A model generated the notes under the pieces. The model saw only the letters and a program-made list of their open reading frames with translations. It did no database searches and was not told where the DNA came from. Positions 1 to 5,126 of a stretch of DNA of 5,316 bases are shown piece by piece. The DNA is taken from positions 1-5,316 of the forward strand of contig JAUXNZ010000173.1 in NCBI GenBank assembly GCA_030682595.1. Reading direction: 5' to 3'. The number at the start of each line of letters is the position of its first letter. Within the stretch, counting starts at the first letter, position 1. The translations under genes and the position numbers were made by a program. This stretch comes from Rhodocyclaceae bacterium (GTDB lineage Bacteria; Pseudomonadota; Gammaproteobacteria; Burkholderiales; Rhodocyclaceae).

Positions 1-358
1 CCTCTTGGCACTCATCGATGCCGCCATCGACGGCCATCTTGACAAGGTCGAGGCTGACTGGGATCGGCGCGTCGCGCTCGGCGTCGTGCTGGCCGCGCAC
101 AATTACCCCAACGCCCCGCGCAACGGCGATGTCATTCTCGGTCTCGGCAAAGCAGCTGCCGACAGCCATGTTTTTCACGCTGGCACGGCGGAAAAAGCCG
201 GCCAAGTCGTCACCGCCGGCGGCCGCGTCCTGTGCGTCACCACCCTGGGCGACACGGTGCGCGCGGCACAGAAACGCGCCTACGAAATTGCCGACGACAT
301 CCGCTTTGACGGCATGCAGTTCCGTCGCGACATCGGCTATCGCGCCATCAAGCGTTGA
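1..358 (+). CDS. purD: Phosphoribosylamine-glycine ligase (GARS), C-terminal part, 5' end outside window
   Basis: PurD joins 5-phosphoribosylamine to glycine with ATP to give GAR, the second step of cytosolic purine synthesis. The frame is already open at the left edge (codons from base 2), so this is the tail of a gene that starts upstream. About 118 of the usual roughly 425 residues are visible, and the TTG at 5 should not be taken as the start. The visible part covers the end of the ATP-grasp region and the GARS C-terminal domain, with family signatures GDVI, VFHAGT, GGRVLCVTTLG, AQKRAYE and the terminal RRDIGYRAIKR, close to the E. coli PurD ending. The gene ends at TGA 356-358. A UV-dimer glycosylase gene follows after 15 bp on the same strand, so co-transcription is likely. 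Identification is secure; only the N-terminal ATP-binding part cannot be judged. Confidence 0.96.
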   Translation, partial: LLALIDAAIDGHLDKVEADWDRRVALGVVLAAHNYPNAPRNGDVILGLGKAAADSHVFHAGTAEKAGQVVTAGGRVLCVTTLGDTVRAAQKRAYEIADDIRFDGMQFRRDIGYRAIKR

Positions 359-373
359 TGGGGCAACGGGGCC

Positions 374-829
374 GTGCGCTTGTGGACCCTGCACCCCAAA
401 TATCTCGATGCGCGCGGCCTCGTCGCGCTCTGGCGTGAAGCCCTGCTGGCCCAGGCCGTGCTGGGCGGCAAAACCCGCGGTTACACGCGGCACCCGCAAC
501 TGACGCGCTTCCGCAACTCACCGTCAGCCATGGCGGCGATCGCGACCTATCTGCAGGCCGTTCATGCCGAAGCCACGCGGCGGACTTATCGCTTCGACCA
601 GACAAAGATTGTATGTTGCGACCACGCCGCGCCCATCATGGCCACGCAAGGGCAACTTGACTACGAGTGGGCGCACCTCAAGGCAAAACTACAGATCCGC
701 GACCCGGCCTGGTTAACCAGCCTGGCGTCCCTGGCCAGCCCGGCAGCTCACCCGCTGTTTCATCTGGTGTCAGGACCGGTGGCAGAATGGGAGGTCGTAT
801 CTCATCAGCGCTCCGCAAGCTCACCTTAA
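374..829 (+). CDS. Pyrimidine dimer DNA glycosylase (T4 endonuclease V / Pyr_excise family)
   Basis: This 151-residue protein resembles the cellular branch of the T4 DenV family, small enzymes that cut the glycosidic bond of UV-induced cyclobutane pyrimidine dimers and nick the abasic site. The GTG start at 374 gives the typical opening MRLWTLHPKYLD. Then come WREALLAQ (residues 20-27), KTRGYTRHPQLTRFR, and late in the protein GQLDYEWAHLKAKLQIRDP and HPLFHLVSGPVAEWE. Glu22 in WREAL aligns by eye with the catalytic Glu23 of T4 (YREL). The T4 enzyme also uses the amino group of its exposed Thr2 as nucleophile. Here residue 2 is Arg, which normally blocks Met removal, so the equivalent amine would belong to Met1. 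No strong Shine-Dalgarno precedes the GTG; the short gaps to purD and hemF suggest readthrough translation in a shared transcript. Family assignment is good; activity is inferred. Confidence 0.85.
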   Translation: MRLWTLHPKYLDARGLVALWREALLAQAVLGGKTRGYTRHPQLTRFRNSPSAMAAIATYLQAVHAEATRRTYRFDQTKIVCCDHAAPIMATQGQLDYEWAHLKAKLQIRDPAWLTSLASLASPAAHPLFHLVSGPVAEWEVVSHQRSASSP

Positions 830-842
830 CCTTGGACCGGCC

Positions 843-1739
843 ATGGACACCGCTACCATTCGCGACTATTTCACCGGGCTGCAGGAACGCATCGTTGCGG
901 AACTGGAAGCCTTCGACGGCATGCCGTTCCGTCGCGATGAGTGGGCGCGCCCCCAAGGTGGCGGCGGCATTTCAAGATTGATTGAAGGCGGCAACTTTTT
1001 CGAACGTGGCGGCGTGAATTTTTCGCACGTTACCGGCGATGCCCTGCCGGCCAGCGCCACCGCGCACCGGCCCGAACTCGCCGGCCGCCGCTGGGAGGCA
1101 ATGGGCGTGTCCCTGGTGCTGCAACCGCGCAATCCCTACTGTCCGACCACGCACCTGAACGTGCGCTGCTTCGTCGCCAGCCGCGCTGGCGAGGAACCGG
1201 TCTGGTGGTTTGGCGGCGGCATGGACCTCACGCCGTATTACGGCTTTATCGAGGATGCCCAACACTTCCACCGCGCCTGCCGCGACGCGCTCGCACCTTA
1301 CGGTGACACCGTGCATGCCCGCTACAAACAATGGTGCGACGAATACTTTTTCCTCAAGCATCGCAACGAACCGCGCGGCATTGGCGGGATCTTCTTCGAC
1401 GATCTGAATGAAGGTGGCTTCGCGCGGTGCTTCGCGCTGACCAAGAGCGTCGGCGATAGCTTCATCGCAGCCTACCTGCCACTCTGCGCGCGCCGCCGCG
1501 ACATCGCCTACGGCGAACGCGAACGCGACTTCCAGGCTTACCGCCGTGGCCGCTATGTCGAATTCAATCTGGTATGGGATCGCGGCACGCTGTTCGGCCT
1601 GCAATCGGGCGGGCGCACCGAGGCGATCCTGATGTCACTGCCGCCGGTCGTCAAATGGCGCTACGACTGGCGCCCGGAACCCGGCACACCCGAAGACCAG
1701 CTCTACACCGACTTCCTGCCACCGCGCGACTGGGTTTGA
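843..1739 (+). CDS. hemF: Oxygen-dependent coproporphyrinogen III oxidase
   Basis: HemF oxidatively decarboxylates two propionates of coproporphyrinogen III to vinyl groups, giving protoporphyrinogen IX, with O2 as oxidant; it is a soluble homodimer. The product has 298 residues (E. coli 299) and aligns along its whole length. Signatures include GGVNFSHV (56-63), NPYCPTTHLNVR (97-108), the block VWWFGGGMDLTPYYGF (120-135), KHRNEPRGIGGIFFDDLN (172-189), YGERERDFQAYRRGRYVEFN (223-242), and RGTLFGLQSGGRTE followed by the terminal RDWV. The proposed proton donor and metal ligand His104 (E. coli 106) and ligands His143 and His173 (E. coli 145 and 175) are present. The position of E. coli His96 is Gln94 (CAA, 1122-1124). 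ATG 843 is chosen for its length match, with a weak GGA about 6 bases upstream. The 3' end overlaps hemY on the other strand by 37 bp. An oxygen-dependent enzyme implies at least part-time aerobic life. Confidence 0.97.
   Translation: MDTATIRDYFTGLQERIVAELEAFDGMPFRRDEWARPQGGGGISRLIEGGNFFERGGVNFSHVTGDALPASATAHRPELAGRRWEAMGVSLVLQPRNPYCPTTHLNVRCFVASRAGEEPVWWFGGGMDLTPYYGFIEDAQHFHRACRDALAPYGDTVHARYKQWCDEYFFLKHRNEPRGIGGIFFDDLNEGGFARCFALTKSVGDSFIAAYLPLCARRRDIAYGERERDFQAYRRGRYVEFNLVWDRGTLFGLQSGGRTEAILMSLPPVVKWRYDWRPEPGTPEDQLYTDFLPPRDWV
1703..1739. other. Convergent coding overlap of hemF and hemY 3' ends
   Basis: The last 11 codons and stop of hemF (+) are read on the opposite strand as the last 11 codons and stop of hemY. 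Both stops are unambiguous: TGA at 1737-1739 on plus, and CTA at 1703-1705, which is TAG on minus. The hemF side encodes the conserved ending DFLPPRDWV. The hemY side encodes the poorly conserved tail SRGGRKSV, so hemY has most likely run into hemF. No terminator hairpin with a T-tract was seen at the junction. Confidence 0.9.
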
Positions 1740-2923
1740 TTCAGGCAGTCCGCGGCCGAGCGATAGTGCTGGTTGGCAGCGTCCACGCGTTCAAGGTGAT
1801 CGAAGAGCCGCGCCAGCTCGATATGCGCGGCGCAAGTTGATGCCACGGCCAGCGCCGCTTCCAGATAGCTTTGCGCCTTGCCCCAGAGCTGCTGGCGTGC
1901 GCACAGCCGGCCCAGCGCCAGCAACAACGCGGCGTCGTGCGGCTGTTCGTGCAGCCATTTCTCGCCATGCGCGATGCGGCCAAGCACATCACCACCGGCG
2001 CAATGGGCATAGTCTTCCAACAACGCGGATTCCCATTGGTCATCGAGATAATCCTCGATCAGGCGCGCACTTTCGGCGCAGGCGCCGGCGTTGTTGAGCG
2101 CCCGCGCGGCACGCTGCGCCAGCGCCAGGTCAAGGCGCTCCGCCGCCGGCACGCCCTGCCAATAACGCACCAGTTGCACCGGATCGTCCTCCAGGCCGTC
2201 GAGCATGCCGTGCTGCGCGCGCAAGCGCAGCGGCAGCGCCTGGGCGGGGCTGAGCACCTTGTGTTTTTCGAGCTGGCGGGTGATGCGCAACATCTCGACC
2301 CAGTCATTGCGACCTTGCGCCAGACGCAGGGCCAAACGCTGCGCGGAAATCTGTCGGCGCTCCTGCGGCGCCAGCTGATCCAGCGCGGCCTGGGCGATGT
2401 CGAAATCACGCGTATCAAGGGCCAGCTCGGCCTCGGCCATCAGTCGTGCGGTACGCCAGTCACTCCTGGCCGGCGCAGTGGCGCGGGCACGCACCAGCCA
2501 TTCCGCGACACGCGCGGGATCGTGCAGGGCGTGTGCCGCCTTCAAGCCGACCAGCGCTGCCAGCACCGCACTCGACGCCGTACCGCCGGCGTCGACTTTC
2601 CCGGCGCTCTTCAGGGCGTGGCCGTAACGGCCCTCCCAGAACAGGCGCAGTGCTTCGGTAGCGGCCCGCTCGTCGCGCAGGCGCGCCCGCCGGGCGCGGT
2701 ATTCGCCGACGACACGCGGCAAATTCAGCGTCTTGTTGATCGCCCGCAGCAGCAGATAGGCCACCGTCAGGGCGAAGAGTTGCGCCAGCACAAACAGGTT
2801 CAGCGACAGCTCGATACGCCAGGGCGGGATGACCCAGAGCACATAGCCGTCCGAAACCCGGCCAAGGAGCGCCAGACCGATGGCCAGCGCCGCGAGGGTC
2901 AGCAACCAGAACAGGGCGCGCAT
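1703..2923 (-). CDS. hemY: HemY-like inner-membrane protein of the heme operon
   Basis: This 406-residue protein (E. coli HemY is about 398) is the proteobacterial HemY type, not the Bacillus protoporphyrinogen oxidase of the same name. Its exact role in tetrapyrrole synthesis is unsettled; scaffolding or coordination of pathway enzymes at the membrane has been proposed. Two hydrophobic helices at about 4-20 and 41-60 flank a short loop containing GYVLWVIPPWRIELS, the HemY_N signature. A basic stretch follows (EYRARRARLRDERAA), then a long helical region with TPR-like units, clearest at about 334-385 (LLLALGRLCARQQLWGKAQS, then HIELARLF). The ATG at 2923 lies 6 bp after the hemX stop, with a weak GGTAAG overlapping that stop, so coupled translation is likely. 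The stop (TAG, 1705-1703) falls inside the 3' end of hemF, so the last 11 codons and the stop overlap that gene. The basic tail SRGGRKSV may be a lineage-specific extension. Confidence 0.93.
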   Translation of the reverse strand: MRALFWLLTLAALAIGLALLGRVSDGYVLWVIPPWRIELSLNLFVLAQLFALTVAYLLLRAINKTLNLPRVVGEYRARRARLRDERAATEALRLFWEGRYGHALKSAGKVDAGGTASSAVLAALVGLKAAHALHDPARVAEWLVRARATAPARSDWRTARLMAEAELALDTRDFDIAQAALDQLAPQERRQISAQRLALRLAQGRNDWVEMLRITRQLEKHKVLSPAQALPLRLRAQHGMLDGLEDDPVQLVRYWQGVPAAERLDLALAQRAARALNNAGACAESARLIEDYLDDQWESALLEDYAHCAGGDVLGRIAHGEKWLHEQPHDAALLLALGRLCARQQLWGKAQSYLEAALAVASTCAAHIELARLFDHLERVDAANQHYRSAADCLNQTQSRGGRKSV

Positions 2924-2929
2924 GATGGC

Positions 2930-4102
2930 TTACCGGCTGGCGCCGCGGTCGCGACCGAGCTTGAAGTTGCGCAGCGCCGCCAGGGTTTCGTTGAGCTCAA
3001 CCGGCTGGGCGCCGACCTCCTGTTTGGCCAGGTTTTTCAGCGCGGCGCGCGCATTCTCGACGGCGGGCGCTCGCGTGTCGAAATAACGTTCGAGCCACTC
3101 ATCCGCCTGCTTGAGGTCGGTCAGGAAACTGCTACCGTCCCGCGCCAGCAAACCCAGCCGCGCCGACAACAACCGTAGCCGCAGATTTTCGCGCAGGAAC
3201 AGGCTTTCGCGCGGCGACAGCAGGCCGGGGTCCGGACGATCGATCCGCTCGATGCGCACCAGTTGGCGCACTTCGTGCCACAAATCGGCCAGCCAAACCT
3301 GACCGATCGCCTGCCAGTCGAAAGGCTTTGCCTGCAAGTCAGCGGCCGCGGTGGCCGCGGGCAATGCGGGCGGCTTGCCCGCATTCGCCGCCTTGGGCGG
3401 TGTTACGGTCTCTGCCGACGCGGGCCGCTGCTCATAGGCAAGCGGCAGATGCGGCACGGCTTCCAGAATATCGTTGAGCTTCATGGCGATGCCTGGTACA
3501 TCCGCGCCCGGCAGGGCTTTCAGCCGCTCGATGTCGCGGTTGATGAGCTTTCTGAGCGGCAAAAACTGCGGCTGGGCATTCTTCACCAGGCGCGCCTCGG
3601 CCCCTTGCAGACTGATCAGCGCCGCCGCGACATTGCCGGCCAGTTGCAATTGTTGCGCGGCCATCGCCACATCCTGTTCGATCTCGGCCAGCAGACGATC
3701 CTCGCGCACGCGCGACAGTTCCTGGTACATCGTTTCGAGCGCCAGTTGCTGACTCTGCATTTCCGCGGCGCGGGCGTCCAGTGCGCCCACCTTGGCCTGC
3801 AGCGCATCGAGCGCCACCCGGTCCTGCTTGGTGCTGGCCAGCGCCTCGCGTTGCACGGCCTCGCTGTCGGCCAGACGACGCGACAGTTCCTGCCGCGTCG
3901 TGGCGAGGCGTTCGCTATCCTGCCAGACGAACCAGGCCAGGCCAAGCGTCGCCAGCACGGCCAGCACGGCCAGCCCGATGGCCAGACGGGCATCCGGTTG
4001 ACGCGGGTTGCCAGCGGCGGCGGGCACGCTGGGAGGCGAGGGCTGCTCCGGCGGCGGGGCGGCGGGTTCGGCAAGCTCTTTTTCGTTTTCTGTATGGGCC
4101 AT
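2930..4102 (-). CDS. hemX: HemX-like single-pass membrane protein of the heme operon
   Basis: This 390-residue protein belongs to the HemX family. Databases often label it uroporphyrinogen-III C-methyltransferase, but no methyltransferase motif is visible and an accessory role is more likely. Layout: a Pro/Ala/Glu-rich cytoplasmic leader (1-38), one membrane helix at about 39-60 (AIGLAVLAVLATLGLAWFVW), a likely coiled coil at about 62-140 rich in Ala, Gln, Glu and Arg, a helical domain to about 225, a Pro/Ala/Thr hinge (228-258) and a C-terminal domain. The hallmark is in that last domain: PGLLSPRES followed by FLRENLRLRLLSARLGLLAR (302-321), then DEWLERYF. ATG 4102 sits 13 bp after the hemD stop, with GAGG inside the TGAGG of that stop. 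HemD and HemX are fused in some relatives; here they are separate genes. The hinge is encoded by DNA with two hairpin-forming inverted repeats. Confidence 0.92.
   Translation of the reverse strand: MAHTENEKELAEPAAPPPEQPSPPSVPAAAGNPRQPDARLAIGLAVLAVLATLGLAWFVWQDSERLATTRQELSRRLADSEAVQREALASTKQDRVALDALQAKVGALDARAAEMQSQQLALETMYQELSRVREDRLLAEIEQDVAMAAQQLQLAGNVAAALISLQGAEARLVKNAQPQFLPLRKLINRDIERLKALPGADVPGIAMKLNDILEAVPHLPLAYEQRPASAETVTPPKAANAGKPPALPAATAAADLQAKPFDWQAIGQVWLADLWHEVRQLVRIERIDRPDPGLLSPRESLFLRENLRLRLLSARLGLLARDGSSFLTDLKQADEWLERYFDTRAPAVENARAALKNLAKQEVGAQPVELNETLAALRNFKLGRDRGASR
3342..3385. repeat. Two neighbouring inverted repeats in the hemX hinge
   Basis: GCGGCC (3342-3347) pairs with GGCCGC (3353-3358) across a 5-base loop. 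Four bases later AATGCGGGC (3363-3371) pairs perfectly with GCCCGCATT (3377-3385) across another 5-base loop. Both lie in DNA coding for the Ala/Pro-rich linker of HemX (about residues 240-254), where protein sequence is least constrained. No T-run follows on either strand, so an intrinsic terminator is unlikely. A chance product of low-complexity GC-rich coding is possible. Confidence 0.6.
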
Positions 4103-4113
4103 GATGTAAAGCG

Positions 4114-4117
4114 CCTC
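4114..4117 (-). promoter_or_regulatory. Likely Shine-Dalgarno of hemX, overlapping the hemD stop
   Basis: On the minus strand the hemD stop TGA is part of TGAGGCG. GAGG lies 11 bases before the hemX ATG at 4102, somewhat long but usable. Ribosomes ending hemD would sit on this site, which fits coupled translation. It also supports this ATG as the hemX start. Confidence 0.4.
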
Positions 4118-5126
4118 AGGAAAAATATTCGGTCAGCCCGGCCAACAAGCCGGCATCGGCCGGACCGGTCAGAATAACCCGAGTCAGTCCGAGCGCGCGC
4201 GCCTGCTCGGCGATGCGCGCATGAGGGACAAAGGTCGGCGTCTTCCTGAGCCAGCTCTGGCCCAGTTTGCCGACCATCTCGTACAGGTTGCGCAGCCCCT
4301 CGCTGCTGGTCACGGTCAGCGCATCCAGCTGGCCCTCGCCCCACAGTTTGAGCAGCGGCGCCGGATCGAGGGCCGGCTTGGCACGGCGATAACAAACAAC
4401 ATAATCGACCACGGCGCCGCGCGTTATCAATGTATCGCCAAACAGGTCGCGACCACCGTCCCCGCGAAAGATGATCACGCGCTGGCCGGTCATGTCCGCA
4501 AACGGCGGCAATTCAAGCAAAGCCTCGGAGTCAAAGCGTTCCTGCGGCGCAATCACTTCATTGATGCCGTGGCGCAGCAGCGCCGCTTCGCTGCTGTGAC
4601 CGACGGTGGCCACGCGCACGCGCGCCGGCCATTTGCGGCGGGACAGCACCACCGCCAGCGCCTTCTCGACGGCATTGGGACTGACGAACACCGCCCAGTC
4701 ATACTGGTCGAGCCGGATCGCCGCATCGAGAACCGGCGTCACATCGGCCACGTCCGCGATGGCCAGGACAGGGAAGAGCACCGGCTGCGCGCCCAGAGCG
4801 ATCAGGGCCTCGGCGAGGTGCGTCGCCTGCCCGACGGGTCGCGTCACGAGGATGCGCCGTCCCGCCAGCGCCGAGTTTTGGCGCGTCGGCGGGACGTCCA
4901 AACCACCCGCCAGCGCCGACTTTTGGCGCGTCGGCGGGACGTCCACACCCTCCGTCAGCGCCGAGTTTTTTTGCCCGCCCCCCTTCGCCCCCCGCGCGGG
5001 GGGTTCTGGCGTGCTCGCCATGCTCGATATTACGGGTGTCTCCGTGGGTGAGCCGGGCGCGGATTGCGCCTCCGGCGCGTGCCGCGTTTGCTTGGGGCGG
5101 CCCGGCGCAAACGCTATGGTGTTCAC
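4116..5126 (-). CDS. hemD: Uroporphyrinogen-III synthase with an unusual repeat-bearing N-terminal extension
   Basis: HemD closes linear hydroxymethylbilane to uroporphyrinogen III while inverting ring D. The conserved core runs from about residue 88 to 336: LAGRRILVTRP (87-97), FPVLAI (118-123), DWAVFVSPNAVEKAL (143-157), VGHSSEAAL (175-183), RVIIFRGDGGRDLFGDTL (216-233), YVVCYRRAKP (242-251), LTVTSSEGLRNL (270-281) and the end of the second lobe. That core of about 249 residues is already a normal full HemD. The GTG at 5126 overlaps the hemC TGA as GTGA and has no clear Shine-Dalgarno, so coupled initiation is the natural start. It places about 87 extra residues before the core: a Pro/Ala/Gly-rich part (5-51), then a 15-residue repeat (SALAGGLDVPPTRQ-like) in two full copies plus a third that merges into LAGRRI. 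An alternative in-frame ATG at 5021 (Met36) would keep the repeats. The function call is firm; the true N-terminus is less sure. Confidence 0.93.
   Translation of the reverse strand: MNTIAFAPGRPKQTRHAPEAQSAPGSPTETPVISSMASTPEPPARGAKGGGQKNSALTEGVDVPPTRQKSALAGGLDVPPTRQNSALAGRRILVTRPVGQATHLAEALIALGAQPVLFPVLAIADVADVTPVLDAAIRLDQYDWAVFVSPNAVEKALAVVLSRRKWPARVRVATVGHSSEAALLRHGINEVIAPQERFDSEALLELPPFADMTGQRVIIFRGDGGRDLFGDTLITRGAVVDYVVCYRRAKPALDPAPLLKLWGEGQLDALTVTSSEGLRNLYEMVGKLGQSWLRKTPTFVPHARIAEQARALGLTRVILTGPADAGLLAGLTEYFS
4861..4969 (-). repeat. 45-bp palindromic tandem repeat inside hemD, 2.4 copies
   Basis: Two adjacent units, 4861-4905 and 4906-4950, match at 42 of 45 positions. A third partial copy at 4951-4969 matches over its 19 bases with two differences, then diverges into a T7 tract. 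On the plus strand each full unit folds as CCCGCC, A, GCGCC, a 7-base loop, GGCGC, GTC, GGCGGG: 6 plus 5 paired bases around a small asymmetric bulge (4861-4893 and 4906-4938). The second unit also allows an alternative 7-bp stem CGCCGAC/GTCGGCG. Each unit carries the 8-bp palindrome GGACGTCC (4892-4899, 4937-4944). Being 15 codons long, the unit keeps the hemD frame and reads as (K/N)SALAGGLDVPPTRQ. The two full units have no stop codon in any of the six frames. Structure and coding are seen directly; that it is a dispersed element is inference. Confidence 0.9.
4988..5003. repeat. Perfect 16-bp GC palindrome in the hemD N-terminal extension
   Basis: C6-GCGC-G6 is an exact self-complementary sequence that falls within the codons for residues 42-47 of HemD (PPARGA). 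In the hemD mRNA it is followed by GCGAAGGGGGGCGGG, so three long G-runs occur within about 30 bases on the sense strand. It resembles the stem of a terminator, but no U-tract follows directly; the A7 tract lies 15 bases further on, on the mRNA strand. It is probably part of the same inserted segment as the 45-bp repeats. Confidence 0.8.
5123..5126 (-). other. GTGA stop/start overlap between hemC and hemD
   Basis: The hemC stop TGA (5125-5123) and the hemD start GTG (5126-5124) share bases as GTGA. The preceding minus-strand bases (CGACCCTGCC) contain no purine-rich Shine-Dalgarno, so hemD initiation probably depends on ribosomes finishing hemC. This overlap is the main reason for accepting the long form of HemD. 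Confidence 0.75.

Noticed and set aside
358..438. ATG overlapping the purD stop (TGATG) as a start for the next gene
   Set aside because: It is in the wrong frame for the glycosylase and runs into a stop after about 26 codons. GTG 374 gives the conserved N-terminus.
972..1604. 210-codon open frame on the minus strand inside hemF
   Set aside because: It lies antisense to the best-conserved part of HemF and has no recognisable motif or ribosome site.
1871..4177. Long open frames on the plus strand across hemY and hemX (1871-3178 and 3263-4177)
   Set aside because: They are antisense to genes with clear family signatures, are rich in Arg, Gln and His as expected of shadow frames in GC-rich DNA, and resemble no known protein.
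4861..4969. CRISPR array
   Set aside because: The units are directly tandem with no variable spacers, there are fewer than three full copies, and they lie inside a coding gene.
4988..5003. Intrinsic terminator
   Set aside because: The stem lies within hemD codons and no T-tract follows it on either strand; the nearest homopolymer on the mRNA strand is A7.
5019..5021. In-frame ATG (Met36) as the real hemD start
   Set aside because: No good Shine-Dalgarno precedes it and it would leave a 102-bp gap after hemC. It remains possible, but the GTGA overlap at 5123-5126 is the better choice.
4221..5051. 276-codon plus-strand frame antisense to hemD
   Set aside because: It is the shadow of a well-identified hemD; its repeats are only the reverse reading of the 45-bp units.
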